From the NCBI GenBank assembly GCA_913774355.1, contig CAJYGB010000017.1, forward strand, positions 62,001 through 126,000: 64,000 bases of DNA, given 5' to 3'. The position numbers and the translations under genes were made by a program. This DNA comes from an uncultured Chryseobacterium sp. GTDB lineage: Bacteria > Bacteroidota > Bacteroidia > Flavobacteriales > Weeksellaceae. How positions within the stretch are numbered: position 1 is the stretch's first letter; every line of letters starts with the position of its first letter. Below are positions 44,392-53,655 of the stretch, piece by piece. The notes below the pieces were generated by a model that did not search any database, was not told the DNA's origin, and worked only from the letters and a program-made list of their open reading frames with translations.

Positions 44392-44487
44392 AATTCAGTT
44401 TTAAAAGTACTATTCTAAAATATTTTTTCAGATTTTAAAAATAGGAAAAAGAAGACTTAGAAACCTAAGTTTTAGGAAATTTTAACA

Positions 44488-44521
44488 ACAAAAAATGCCT
44501 GAAAAAATTCTTTTCAAGCAT
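44488..44521 (-). terminator. Intrinsic terminator of rpmH
   Basis: ATGCCTGAAAA (44495-44505) pairs with TTTTCAAGCAT (44511-44521) with one G-T pair; T6 on the minus strand. Located 24 bases past the rpmH stop. Confidence 0.7.
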
Positions 44522-44545
44522 GATTTGTATATGATAATAAAAAGA

Positions 44546-44704
44546 TTATCTCTTAGCGCGTGATGCACTTACAGTTAAACTCTTTCTGCCTTTAGCTCTT
44601 CTCGCAGCCAAAACTCTTCTTCCATTTGGCGTAGACATTCTTTCTCTGAAACCGTGTTTGTTTCTTCTTTTTCTTTCTGATGGCTGGAATGTTCTTTTAC
44701 TCAT
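44546..44704 (-). CDS. rpmH: Ribosomal protein L34
   Basis: 52 residues; too small to appear in simple ORF lists. Reads [20 protein letters not shown] then [19 protein letters not shown], the full L34 pattern. 50S component. It is not beside rnpA or dnaA here; it is a single-gene unit with its own promoter and terminator. Confidence 0.97.
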   Translation of the reverse strand: MSKRTFQPSERKRRNKHGFRERMSTPNGRRVLAARRAKGRKSLTVSASRAKR

Positions 44705-44747
44705 TACTTTATGTTTAAATCGTAATTATCTATTAATTTTCAGGTTG

Positions 44748-44777
44748 CAAAGATATGGAATTTTTTAAAAGTTGCAA
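44748..44777 (-). promoter_or_regulatory. Promoter of rpmH
   Basis: Minus strand TTG at 44777-44775, 19-base spacer, TATCTTTG at 44755-44748. Confidence 0.75.
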
Positions 44778-44896
44778 ACTTTACCAATATTTTTTTGAAT
44801 TTTTTAATCTCTTTTTTAGCCGGCTTTTTATAAAGCCAGGCCGGCAGACGGTTTCCCGATCATTAAAAATAATCGCCGTGATTTATTTAAAAGCTC

Positions 44897-44904
44897 TATC
44901 TTTG
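44897..44904 (+). promoter_or_regulatory. -7 box (TATCTTTG) of nrnA
   Basis: Plus strand TATCTTTG, 30 bases before the ATG at 44935; exact -7 match, weak -33. Confidence 0.6.
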
Positions 44905-44934
44905 GAGACTCAAATTTAAAGAAATATAAACATC

Positions 44935-45942
44935 ATGATGTTTACACCGGCAGAACTTTTAGAAATCAACACGTTACTTACTCCAGAAAACAAAATTGTA
45001 ATCCTTACGCACTACAATCCGGATGGTGATGCGGTCGGTTCGAGTCTTGGCCTTAAACATTATCTGAGAGCAAAAGGCATTCATGCCGAAGTGATCGTTC
45101 CGAATGATTTCCCGAAATTTCTGAAGTGGATGCCGGAAGCCAAAAGGATCCTGATTGCCGACTACAAAAGGAAATTTGCTTCCGATCTCATCTACGAAGC
45201 CGATGTTATTTTCTGCCTGGATTTCAATGCTCCTTCTAGAATCGGGATCTTAGGAGACTGGCTCACCAATGCAAGAGGGAAGAAGATCCTCATCGATCAT
45301 CACCAGCAGCCGGAAAAATTCGATTTTGTGTACTCCGATACCATTATTCCGGCGACCTGCCAGATGGTATATCATTTTATTGAAGCGATGGGTGACGAAA
45401 AGCTTGTGAATAAAGATATCGCGGAATGCCTGTATACCGGAATCATGACGGACACCGGTGGCTTCCGTTTCCGTTCCACCAGCGCAGCAACACATAGAAT
45501 CGTTGCAAACCTTATTGAAAAAGGCGCAGATCCTGCCATGATCACTTCAAGTACATGGGATACCAACACCGTTTCACGTCTTCATTTATTGGCTTTGATC
45601 TTAGGAAGGATTGAAGTGGTAAAAGACGGAAAAGTAGCGGTATTGTACCTTACCCGTGACGAACTGAAGGAATATGGTTTCCAGAAAGGGGATACCGAAG
45701 GTTTTGTTAATTACGGATTAAGCATTATGGGGGTGAAAATGGCGGCTTTCTTTATGGAAGACCTGTATGAAGATTTCATTAAAATCTCTTTCAGAAGCAA
45801 GGATGATATGGATGTGAACCAGTTTTCAAGAAAATATTTCAATGGGGGAGGGCACATCAATGCAGCAGGAGGAAAGTCTCTTGAATCTTTGCCGGGAACT
45901 ATTGAAACCTTTAAAGCCAGAGTAGAGGGAGAAGATTTATAA
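44935..45942 (+). CDS. nrnA: DHH phosphoesterase, NrnA/oligoribonuclease family
   Basis: 335 residues (an ATG pair; second at 44938 also possible). HYNPDGDAVGSSLG gives the first metal motif, CLDFNAP the second, the DHH motif is in IDHHQQPEKFD, and MTDTGGFRF and the DHHA1 signature NGGGHINAAGGKS complete the two domains. Degrades nano-RNA and perhaps pAp; cytoplasmic. Stand-alone gene. Confidence 0.95.
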   Translation: MMFTPAELLEINTLLTPENKIVILTHYNPDGDAVGSSLGLKHYLRAKGIHAEVIVPNDFPKFLKWMPEAKRILIADYKRKFASDLIYEADVIFCLDFNAPSRIGILGDWLTNARGKKILIDHHQQPEKFDFVYSDTIIPATCQMVYHFIEAMGDEKLVNKDIAECLYTGIMTDTGGFRFRSTSAATHRIVANLIEKGADPAMITSSTWDTNTVSRLHLLALILGRIEVVKDGKVAVLYLTRDELKEYGFQKGDTEGFVNYGLSIMGVKMAAFFMEDLYEDFIKISFRSKDDMDVNQFSRKYFNGGGHINAAGGKSLESLPGTIETFKARVEGEDL

Positions 45943-46100
45943 CCGTCAACTTATTTCAATAGGCCAGCGTTTAATAAAATGACAGCAGTATCTGATATTA
46001 AAGGCTTTCAGTCGGAATTTTGATAGAAAACTTTCCGCATCCGGTTTCCCTATTCCGGCTGACTAACTGATTTTTACCTTAGGCTTAGGTTGGTTTAAAC

Positions 46101-46910
46101 TTAAATATTACCCTTGTCAAACCGTGAATATCCCTTCTCTTCCAGCTCCTTGCATGTATGTTCATATACTTCCTGGAACATTAGATCCAGAAACTTCTTA
46201 TTGAATAAACTGAACTTTGTCATCTTAGGAGGGTCCAGGAAAATATCACAGGATTTTGCTTTGGAATACACCGATTTGGCAATGGCAAGATGTAAAATCC
46301 GGTCAAATTCTTTCATCAGACTCATTTTTTCCAGATTGTCATAGCTGATAGAATTTACGTGAGAGCCGATCAGGAAATCACATTTATCCATAATGGGTTC
46401 TATGGGAAGATTGTCCAGAACTCCTCCGTCTACATAGATTTTATCACCTATTTTTACAGGAGGTAAGATAAACGGAACGCTGGAAGACGCCAATAACGGA
46501 GCAAACAGCTCACCTTCCGAAAAGAAATCCACAATACCGTGCGTCATTTCTGTAGCAGCAACATAAACCGGGATTTTCAGGATGTTGAAATTATCTTCCG
46601 GAAAATAATCTGTAAACAGCTTCATGATAAACTTAGAGCTGAAAATGCCGTTCTTGGAAAGCTTCAGATAAGATCTGGAGAAAAAAGTGGTCTGTTTTAC
46701 GATGTCCATCATTTCATCCGGAGTTTTCCCCAGAGAATAAAAGGCACCGACAATGGAGCCTGCACTGGTTCCCGAGATAATATCAGGCTTCAGATTGTAC
46801 TCTTCCAAAGCTTTCAGAACGGCGATATGGGCGATTCCGCGCATGCCCCCGCCTGAGAGCGTCAGGCCGATCACCGGCTTCTTTTTTTTGAAGGAGAAAA
46901 AATCAAACAT
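46101..46910 (-). CDS. Patatin-like phospholipase
   Basis: 269 residues. Serine hydrolase with oxyanion GGGMRG (20-25), nucleophile GTSAGS (Ser 49) and the aspartate DGG (VDGGVLDNLP). Acts on phospholipids or acyl esters. No signal peptide, so cytoplasmic or membrane-peripheral. One base after the alpha/beta hydrolase gene on the same strand; the pair are probably co-expressed. Confidence 0.95.
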   Translation of the reverse strand: MFDFFSFKKKKPVIGLTLSGGGMRGIAHIAVLKALEEYNLKPDIISGTSAGSIVGAFYSLGKTPDEMMDIVKQTTFFSRSYLKLSKNGIFSSKFIMKLFTDYFPEDNFNILKIPVYVAATEMTHGIVDFFSEGELFAPLLASSSVPFILPPVKIGDKIYVDGGVLDNLPIEPIMDKCDFLIGSHVNSISYDNLEKMSLMKEFDRILHLAIAKSVYSKAKSCDIFLDPPKMTKFSLFNKKFLDLMFQEVYEHTCKELEEKGYSRFDKGNI

Positions 46911-46911
46911 A

Positions 46912-47694
46912 TCAGAAAACCAGGTGTTTCGGAAGATTATGAAGGATTTCGGTATTGATGATCGCTGCGCAGACAGCGGGTTTTTCCCAGTGGCCGTTGT
47001 GTCCGCAGTCGAGGATGTACGATTTAATGTTGGTACGGTCGGGCAGGCCTTTGATAAGAGCTTCTGTTTTTACGGCATTATCATGTTTCCCGGCAAGGAC
47101 CAAAATTTTAGCCTCCAGGTTTTCGAGGATATGCTTTTTATCGGTCCGTTCCACCATTCCTTTTACGGAGGCGAGTGCACCCAGATTATTGGTGGAAAGA
47201 GCAACCTCAAGGGCGGTTTCTATCTTCCCCTCCAGAATATCTCTTTCATTGGGATTAAACAGATTCGGGACGCCGGCTCTGGCGTAATGGGGAAATGCAT
47301 CTTTAATGATCCGGTAACTCTTAATGCGTTGTTCTTTTTTTTCTGCATCATCAGGGAGATAGGTAGAGAAAAACAGCGTAAGGCTTTTCAGAGATTCCGG
47401 ATATTTCTCTGCAAAGCCCAGGGAAATATAGCCTCCCATGGAATGCCCGAGCAGATGGACTTTATCCAGGTTCTGATCGTCGAGTACTTTTTTTACCTCT
47501 TCCGCCACCATTTCCATGGTCTGGACTTCTGCGACAATTTCCGATTGGCCGTGGCCGGGAAGATCGATTTTCAGCAGTGAAAAATGCTCGGATAGGTAAG
47601 GTTCCATATCGCTCCATATCGAAAGGTTTTCCATAAAGCCGTGCAACAGGACGAGGGTTTCCTTTCCGTTTCCTTTTCTCTCGAAATTCAGCAT
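46912..47694 (-). CDS. Alpha/beta hydrolase
   Basis: 260 residues. LLHGFMEN near residue 17, nucleophile elbow GHSMGG with Ser 85, and a His in CGHNGHWEKP; an Asp in the VLAGKHDN turn. Substrate unknown. Between a small lipoprotein gene (11 bp upstream) and the patatin gene (1 bp downstream). Cytoplasmic by lack of a signal peptide. Confidence 0.92.
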   Translation of the reverse strand: MLNFERKGNGKETLVLLHGFMENLSIWSDMEPYLSEHFSLLKIDLPGHGQSEIVAEVQTMEMVAEEVKKVLDDQNLDKVHLLGHSMGGYISLGFAEKYPESLKSLTLFFSTYLPDDAEKKEQRIKSYRIIKDAFPHYARAGVPNLFNPNERDILEGKIETALEVALSTNNLGALASVKGMVERTDKKHILENLEAKILVLAGKHDNAVKTEALIKGLPDRTNIKSYILDCGHNGHWEKPAVCAAIINTEILHNLPKHLVF

Positions 47695-47704
47695 AATTCA
47701 ATAA

Positions 47705-48214
47705 TTAAAAGTGAATGTCAATATATTCAACAAATCCCGAACCATTTACCATATCCTGCAGTCTGTACGTTTTTCCGCCGTCTTTAGACATAAATGTTTT
47801 TGTTCCCCGTCTTACATACGGTTTTCCGTTTTCGCTTCCAGCAACACTTTCGGAAATATTTCCTGTGAAATTCATGTGCTTGTCGGAGACTACTGCCATA
47901 AAACCATCGATGTGTACATAGCTTTTACCGGATTTTATATCTCCTTTAATATTATAATGGTCGGCTTCTCCCTTTATTTTTTCAAAATGTACAGAACCTG
48001 GATTTTTTATCGAATTATGAGTGAATGTATGGGGCCCGCTGAAATCCTTAAAATGGTTTTTAGACCGGATGCTGTCATTGATTTTCGTTCTCGCAGCATT
48101 AATGGAATCTACTATTTTGGCAGTGTCTGCTTTTTCGGGAACAGGAGTAGCATCTTTTTTAGAACATGAAACAAGTACGGCCGAAACAGCGAGTGCGGAT
48201 AAAAAGTTTTTCAT
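47705..48214 (-). CDS. Small lipoprotein, uncharacterised
   Basis: 169 residues. Lipobox SAVLVSCSKK (Cys about 17). After a short linker with charged residues comes a beta-rich part (IKGEADHYNIKGDIKSGKSY, MNFTGNISESVAG). Not recognised. 64 bp after exbD with a terminator between, 11 bp before the alpha/beta hydrolase. Confidence 0.8.
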   Translation of the reverse strand: MKNFLSALAVSAVLVSCSKKDATPVPEKADTAKIVDSINAARTKINDSIRSKNHFKDFSGPHTFTHNSIKNPGSVHFEKIKGEADHYNIKGDIKSGKSYVHIDGFMAVVSDKHMNFTGNISESVAGSENGKPYVRRGTKTFMSKDGGKTYRLQDMVNGSGFVEYIDIHF

Positions 48215-48240
48215 TCAGTAAAATAATTATATCCAAAAAT

Positions 48241-48270
48241 AAATAAAAAAAGAGCATTCTAAAAATGCCC
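48241..48270 (-). terminator. Intrinsic terminator after exbD
   Basis: GAGCATT (48252-48258) pairs with AATGCCC (48264-48270), one G-T pair, with a T7 run on the minus strand. Confidence 0.65.
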
Positions 48271-48277
48271 TTCCTGT

Positions 48278-48796
48278 TTATTTGGTTAATTCTTCGTAAA
48301 CTTTCTTTTCCCACGGTTTGATGTCGGTAATGCCATAGCATTCTTTTTTAGAGATGGCAATATTATCCAGTACATCAACGAAGTTTTTATAATTCGCATC
48401 ATCGGTCGGCTCAATAATGATCGTGAAATTTTCTTTTTTAGGTGCTTTGTTATAAGCCTCGGAGATGATTTTGGTAATATTCAGTCCGTTGAAATCCGTT
48501 TCTTTCAGATTGTCTTTACTCAAATCTTCTTTAGCCTGCTGGTGGTAAAATACCCTGTTGTCTTTGCCGAGGATAAAGGTAACCTGGTTTCTGACATCAA
48601 CTACATCACCTGGATTATGCGGTCCTTTTGCCGGCAATCCCAGATCCATCACATTCGGTTTTGTAAAATTGGTGGTGAACATAAAAAAGGTAATCAACAA
48701 AAATCCCAGATCGACCATCGGTGTCATATCTACGCGGATCAGTTTTCTTTTTTGTTTACTGCCGCCCTGTTTTTCCTGTGCAATTACTTCTGCCAT
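48278..48796 (-). CDS. ExbD/TolR-family biopolymer transport protein
   Basis: 172 residues. One N-terminal membrane helix (MVDLGFLLITFFMFTTNF, about 27-44, with the conserved Asp of PMVD), then a periplasmic domain. Part of the TonB-energising proton channel with an ExbB partner. Its partner is not adjacent; an exbB-like gene is at 63214, about 14 kb away. Its own terminator follows. Confidence 0.93.
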   Translation of the reverse strand: MAEVIAQEKQGGSKQKRKLIRVDMTPMVDLGFLLITFFMFTTNFTKPNVMDLGLPAKGPHNPGDVVDVRNQVTFILGKDNRVFYHQQAKEDLSKDNLKETDFNGLNITKIISEAYNKAPKKENFTIIIEPTDDANYKNFVDVLDNIAISKKECYGITDIKPWEKKVYEELTK

Positions 48797-48996
48797 AATT
48801 ATTAGTTTTTAAATGTTAAACAGTTTTAATAAGGTATTGAATACTTCTTATTATGAAATAATAAATACAAAATTTGTACCCAAAAAACAAAATTAGTGTT
48901 AAATATTTAATTGAATAATGGTTTTTGTATTAAATAGGTTATGTGTCAGTAGAATGAGTCATTATTCGTTAATTAATGACCTGTTCCGCAGGTAAA

Positions 48997-49028
48997 ACAA
49001 AAAACTCACGCCTTTCAGCATGAGTTTT
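48997..49028 (-). terminator. Terminator after the DsbD-like gene
   Basis: AAAACTCACGC with GCATGAGTTTT (one G-T pair), loop CTTTCA; minus strand ends in a T run. Confidence 0.7.
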
Positions 49029-49046
49029 AAAAATATTTTAAAATTC

Positions 49047-51113
49047 TTATTTATTCTGTTTGTAATAATTGACACCGCACTCAAGGAACTTTTTGAATTT
49101 TTCCTTTTCCATATATCCGGAAACCGGGGTATTGATTACTTTTCCGTCCGGAGTGAGCAACACGTAATGCGGCTGGGAATTGTTGTTGAAATTCGCGGTT
49201 TGGAACAGGCTCCAGCGGTCTCCGATGGTCTGTACTTTTTTCATCTGTCCGTCACCGAGATCGATTTTGGTCTTCTGTTCTTCAGGAAGCTCTTCTTTAT
49301 CATCTACATACAGGGAAGCAAGGACTACGTCGTTCTGAAGGATCGGCAGAATATCCTCCTGGCTCCAGACGAACTCTTCCATTTTACGGCAGTTTTCGCA
49401 GCCATAGCCCGTAAAGTCGATCAGGATCGGTTTATCTTCCTTCTTGGCAATTTCAATGGCTTTGAAGAAATCGTGTTCAGGATGCATGCCCAGGATTCCG
49501 TCTTTTTCATCATGGAAATAGCTTACGTTCAGCGGAGGTAAAATTCCACTTAGCAATTGCAGTTTTGGCCGGTCGGATGGGATCAGTCCCTGGATCAGGT
49601 AAATTACGAAACCGATTCCCAAAATACCCAATACTTTTCTGGTGATGGAAATTTTAGGCTTTTTATCATCATGAGGGAATCTGATCAATCCGAACAAATA
49701 GACCGCCAGGCCGATGGCCACAATGATCCAGATACCGATGAACAGTTCTCTTTTAATTAAAAATGTTTTGGAAACAAGGTCTGCTTTTGAAAGGAATTTT
49801 AAAGCCAGAGCCAGCTCTACAAACCCTAAAACAACCTTTACCGTATTCATCCATCCTCCGGATTTCGGAAGGCTCTGCAAAGCCTGCGGGAATAAAGCCA
49901 ACAATCCGAAAACAATGGCCCACGCCAGTCCGAAACCACCCAAAGCGAAGGTCAAAAGCATCGGAACGTTGGCTGATCCGGTAATGGCGCTTCCCAGTAA
50001 ACTTCCCAAAATTGGTCCTGTACAGGAGAAGGAAACAATCACAAGGGTTAAAGCCATAAAGAAAATTCCGATAATTCCACCGGCTTCTTCAGCTTTGGAA
50101 GATTTATTGGCAATGGAACTTGGCAGTGTAATATCATAATATCCGAAAAAGCTTCCTGCAAAGAAAATAAAAATGATAAAGAAAGCAATATTCAGCCAGA
50201 CATTGGTTGAAATTTCATTGAAAATATTTCCGGCTATCCCGTCGATCAGATGGAAAGGTACACTTAACAGAACAAAGATCAGAAGGATGAAAAACCCGTA
50301 GATCAGAGCGTCTCTCTTTCCTTTTGCCGGGTTTTTATTGCCTTTCGTAAAGAAAGAAACAGTTAGCGGAATCATTGGGAATACACAAGGTGTAAGTAAT
50401 GCAATCAGTCCGCCGATAAACCCTAACAAAAGATAGGTCCAGTAATTTTCATTGATTTTGGAAGATCCCGTTCCGCAGTCCGTCAGCGGATTTTTTATAT
50501 CAATAGACGATATTTTCAGCTGCTTGGGATCCAGGGCAGCTGCTTTGGCTAAAGGCGCAGTAGTCTCAACAACACTTATCGTATCGGGTGAGGGCTGCAG
50601 GGAATCTTTTGCAGCTTCAGCTTTTTCATCTGCTTTTGCAGGTTCAGCAGTTCCTTTCGGGGTAACCTGTTTGTTGAATTCTACCGTATTCGGTGCAAGG
50701 CAAACCCTGTCGTCGCAGGTCTGATAGGTAATTTCAGCAACAACATCGCCCGGCTTGGTTCCGTCCTTTAATTTAAATTTCTGCTTAAAGCCCGCTGCAT
50801 TGGAATAATAAACGATTTTTCCGCCAAAAGCTTCTGAAAATTCTTCATGCTTTTTACCGGTTTCCGTAAACTTTCCAATCAGTTCTATGTTTTTTCCCGA
50901 AACTTTGTAATCCGTCGGAATACCGGTGTCCTCCGGAAGGTCTTTGGAGTAAATGTGCCAACCGTTTTCTATGGTTGCATTCAGTACGGCTTCATATTGA
51001 TTGTCGCCTAATTCGTTGATTGTAAATTTAAATTTTACAGGATTTTTGATTTGTGCATTGATTCCGGTTGCCAGAAACAACAGAATCAATAAAAACCAGT
51101 TTTTAAATTTCAT
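49047..51113 (-). CDS. DsbD-type thiol:disulfide interchange protein
   Basis: 688 residues. Signal peptide (FLLILLFLATGINAQ), an N-terminal DsbD-alpha-like part (CDDRVCLAP pair of Cys), a central multi-helix membrane part (CVFPMIPLTVSFF and CTGPILGSLLG), and a C-terminal thioredoxin domain with GYGCENCRKM. It carries electrons from cytoplasmic thioredoxin to periplasmic proteins. Two bp behind tilS in the same operon. Confidence 0.95.
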   Translation of the reverse strand: MKFKNWFLLILLFLATGINAQIKNPVKFKFTINELGDNQYEAVLNATIENGWHIYSKDLPEDTGIPTDYKVSGKNIELIGKFTETGKKHEEFSEAFGGKIVYYSNAAGFKQKFKLKDGTKPGDVVAEITYQTCDDRVCLAPNTVEFNKQVTPKGTAEPAKADEKAEAAKDSLQPSPDTISVVETTAPLAKAAALDPKQLKISSIDIKNPLTDCGTGSSKINENYWTYLLLGFIGGLIALLTPCVFPMIPLTVSFFTKGNKNPAKGKRDALIYGFFILLIFVLLSVPFHLIDGIAGNIFNEISTNVWLNIAFFIIFIFFAGSFFGYYDITLPSSIANKSSKAEEAGGIIGIFFMALTLVIVSFSCTGPILGSLLGSAITGSANVPMLLTFALGGFGLAWAIVFGLLALFPQALQSLPKSGGWMNTVKVVLGFVELALALKFLSKADLVSKTFLIKRELFIGIWIIVAIGLAVYLFGLIRFPHDDKKPKISITRKVLGILGIGFVIYLIQGLIPSDRPKLQLLSGILPPLNVSYFHDEKDGILGMHPEHDFFKAIEIAKKEDKPILIDFTGYGCENCRKMEEFVWSQEDILPILQNDVVLASLYVDDKEELPEEQKTKIDLGDGQMKKVQTIGDRWSLFQTANFNNNSQPHYVLLTPDGKVINTPVSGYMEKEKFKKFLECGVNYYKQNK

Positions 51114-51115
51114 TT

Positions 51116-52435
51116 TTACTTTTTATTAAAAATTTTGAGAACAGCTTCGGTATTCTCATCCCTAGAATATCTTCGGTCCTGCCGGAAAGGAACCACCCCA
51201 AGTACGGAATTTTCGCCATCGGTCAGAAGCCATATTTTTTGCCTTGCTAAAATAGATAATTTTTCGTCCCTAAAAAACTTGGAAACTTTCTTTTTACCTG
51301 AAAATCCCAAAGGATAAAATTCATCCCCTTCTTTCGGCCTCCGCAACCGCAATGGAAAGCGAAGTTTCATTGCGTCAAAATCCCAGTTTATGCTTTTATT
51401 GATTTCCTCAATTCCCGTTATATATTCGAGATTAATTGTCATCCGGTTTTCGGAAAAGTCGAATTTCTCCATCAAAATAATTTCGTGTTCAGATTCCTGT
51501 ACCTCTTCTTCTGTTTTTTTGCTTAAAACAAGTTCATTATAATTTATCATCAGCTGATGGGTTTCCGATAAAAATAGGCTCCCGTTTCCGGCAGTAAAAA
51601 TTTTAGGAATTTCCTTTTCCTGATGAAAGCCGTATTTTTTCAGAATCTCAAATTTTACAAAATCACTTTCATTGTTTAGCTTTTCCTTTGACAGAATTTT
51701 ATGGGAAGGGTTAAATATCGTTATTCGGTTTTCAATATCCAGGATCTGCTGCTGAATAAACCCCCGGGCCTGATTGAGATAAGAAGAACTCTTTCTAAAA
51801 TTTTCTAAAAAATGCTCATTGGTTTCCATCAACTTGGGAACTATCTTATTCCTGATTTTATTTCTTAGATAATCACTTTTTTTATTGGAAAGATCTTCCC
51901 GGTATTCAATCCTGTTTTCTTTCGCGAAAGTGTAGATTTCCTCTTTTGAAAAAGGCAGCAAAGGCCGGAGGATATGATTTTCATTGGCGGGAATCCCGCT
52001 CAGTCCATTAATTCCCGCAGCTTTGGAAAGGTTGATGATAAAGGTTTCCAGCTGATCGTTCAGATGATGGGCCGTCACCAGGAATTCCAGATTTTCATTT
52101 TTCCGGATCTGTTTGAAAAAAGTATACCTCAGTTCCCTTGCCCAGAGCTGGATGGAATTTTCAGGCTTCCGGTCTTTTTCCGAAACCGAATATAAATGAA
52201 ATTTAATATAATGCCTTTTGCAGAAATCCTCCACTACTTTCTGGTCCTGCTCAGAATCCTCTCCGCGAAGTTTATAATTGATGTGGGCTACTTGAAATGC
52301 AATCCCTAACGTCTTAAAACACTGGGCCAATACCATAGAATCGGCGCCGCCGCTAACCGCAAGCAGATAGCTTTGATTTTCAGGACTATGAATTAACAGG
52401 GCCAGCTGGTTTTTAAATGCTGATATGTCCAACAT
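51116..52435 (-). CDS. tilS: tRNA(Ile)-lysidine synthase
   Basis: 439 residues from ATG at 52435; the 52471 start is rejected because a -7 box lies at 52458-52465. N-terminal PP-loop SGGADS (28-33), then a C-terminal anticodon-binding extension. Adds lysine to C34 of tRNA-Ile2, essential for reading AUA. Transcribed with the DsbD-like gene. Confidence 0.96.
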   Translation of the reverse strand: MLDISAFKNQLALLIHSPENQSYLLAVSGGADSMVLAQCFKTLGIAFQVAHINYKLRGEDSEQDQKVVEDFCKRHYIKFHLYSVSEKDRKPENSIQLWARELRYTFFKQIRKNENLEFLVTAHHLNDQLETFIINLSKAAGINGLSGIPANENHILRPLLPFSKEEIYTFAKENRIEYREDLSNKKSDYLRNKIRNKIVPKLMETNEHFLENFRKSSSYLNQARGFIQQQILDIENRITIFNPSHKILSKEKLNNESDFVKFEILKKYGFHQEKEIPKIFTAGNGSLFLSETHQLMINYNELVLSKKTEEEVQESEHEIILMEKFDFSENRMTINLEYITGIEEINKSINWDFDAMKLRFPLRLRRPKEGDEFYPLGFSGKKKVSKFFRDEKLSILARQKIWLLTDGENSVLGVVPFRQDRRYSRDENTEAVLKIFNKK

Positions 52436-52457
52436 AGAGATTCGGAATTTCTTTCTG

Positions 52458-52465
52458 CAAAGATA
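52458..52465 (-). promoter_or_regulatory. -7 box (TATCTTTG) of tilS
   Basis: Minus strand TATCTTTG, 22 bases before the ATG at 52435. Confidence 0.6.
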
Positions 52466-52491
52466 ATCCATATAATTAAATTGAATTTTGT

Positions 52492-52499
52492 TACCTTTG
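52492..52499 (+). promoter_or_regulatory. -7 box (TACCTTTG) of the OmpA-family lipoprotein gene
   Basis: Plus strand TACCTTTG, 22 bases before the ATG at 52522. Confidence 0.55.
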
Positions 52500-52521
52500 A
52501 TCCGTCTAAAAATGATTATTT

Positions 52522-53355
52522 ATGAAAATTTTTAAAATTTTAGCAGTTTCTGCAATGGCGCTGGGAATGACATCTTGTATCAGCAAAAAGCAGTATGATG
52601 CGTTAAGCACAAATTACAAGCAGTGTATAGAAAACGTAGGAGAAAGGCAGAGGGAAATTCAGGATCTGAAATCTCAGAATTCAGCTTTGGCCAGTGAGAA
52701 TAGTTTACTGAAGAGCCAGCATGATGCGTTGAAATCTTCATTGGATGCGTGTCTGTCGAACTCAGGGAAAAGCTCTGCGAATATCGATAAGTTAGTTGGG
52801 GAAATCAACTCTTCAAACTCATACATCAAGCAGCTGATTTCAAACAATGCGAAGAATGACAGTCTGAACATGGCTTTATCCAATAAACTGAAGAGATCTT
52901 TGGATAACGTAGCAGACAGCGATGTTCAGGTAAAAGTGCTGAAAGGCGTGGTTATGATTTCGCTTTCAGACAAAATGTTATACAAAACCGGAGATTACAA
53001 TGTATTGCCTGCCGCTCAGGAAGTGTTAGGAAAAGTAGCGAAGGTAATCAACGACTACGACAAATATTCCGTACTGATCGAAGGGAACACGGATAACGCC
53101 GCTTTAAACTCACCGAACCTGCCAAGAGACAATTGGGATCTTTCTGCTTTAAGAGGAACTTCGGTAGCTAAAATCTTACAGACGCAGTTTGGAGTGGATC
53201 CGGCAAGGATTACTGCAGGAGGACGTTCAGAATACAATCCTAAAGCAACCAACATGAGTGTTTCCGGAAGAGCTGAAAACAGAAGAACCGAAATCATCAT
53301 TATGCCTAAGCTGGATGAATTCATGAAACTGATGGACATCGCGCCGAAGAAATAG
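52522..53355 (+). CDS. OmpA-family outer-membrane lipoprotein
   Basis: 277 residues. Lipobox MALGMTSC, then a coiled-coil stretch (NYKQCIENVGERQREI to about residue 130), and a C-terminal OmpA peptidoglycan-binding domain (VLIEGNTDN, DLSALRGTSVAKIL, ITAGGRSEYNP). Likely tethers outer membrane to cell wall. Long coiled-coil region lifts the domain away from the membrane. Terminator follows. Confidence 0.95.
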   Translation: MKIFKILAVSAMALGMTSCISKKQYDALSTNYKQCIENVGERQREIQDLKSQNSALASENSLLKSQHDALKSSLDACLSNSGKSSANIDKLVGEINSSNSYIKQLISNNAKNDSLNMALSNKLKRSLDNVADSDVQVKVLKGVVMISLSDKMLYKTGDYNVLPAAQEVLGKVAKVINDYDKYSVLIEGNTDNAALNSPNLPRDNWDLSALRGTSVAKILQTQFGVDPARITAGGRSEYNPKATNMSVSGRAENRRTEIIIMPKLDEFMKLMDIAPKK

Positions 53356-53381
53356 TTTTAAACCGTAACCGACATAAAAAG

Positions 53382-53409
53382 AAATCCCGAAGTCATTCGG
53401 GATTTTTTT
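53382..53409 (+). terminator. Intrinsic terminator after the OmpA-family gene
   Basis: AATCCCGAA, GTCA loop, TTCGGGATT, then a T run. Confidence 0.85.
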
Positions 53410-53627
53410 ATCTTCTCAAATTAAATCTTGTTGTTTTAATAAATAATTCTCTTAAAAAATGAATTGGATGTTTATGGGTAAGTAGTTTTTCAGAAAACAT
53501 GTTTGCATATGTTTTTACTCTTAGACAAAAAATTAGACATATCTTATATTTTTACTGTAATTGCGCCCGGGATTTTCCATATCGGCAGAATATTCCGGTT
53601 TTTACACTCGTTTTTGTTATATTTAAG

Positions 53628-53635
53628 TAAATTTG
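53628..53635 (+). promoter_or_regulatory. -7 box (TAAATTTG) of the O-methyltransferase gene
   Basis: Plus strand TAAATTTG, 20 bases before the ATG at 53656. It supports that start over an ATG at 53503. The 300 bases before the gene otherwise hold only the terminator at 53382. Confidence 0.5.
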
Positions 53636-53655
53636 AACTGCCTAAAATTTGTAGC

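Noticed and set aside
44455..44470. ACTTAG...CTAAGT hairpin between ftsE and rpmH
   Set aside because: Short AT stem without T-run; lies in a leader region and no function can be assigned.
46753..47580. 275-codon plus-strand ORF over the hydrolase and patatin genes
   Set aside because: Antisense to two genes with intact catalytic motifs; no family features of its own.
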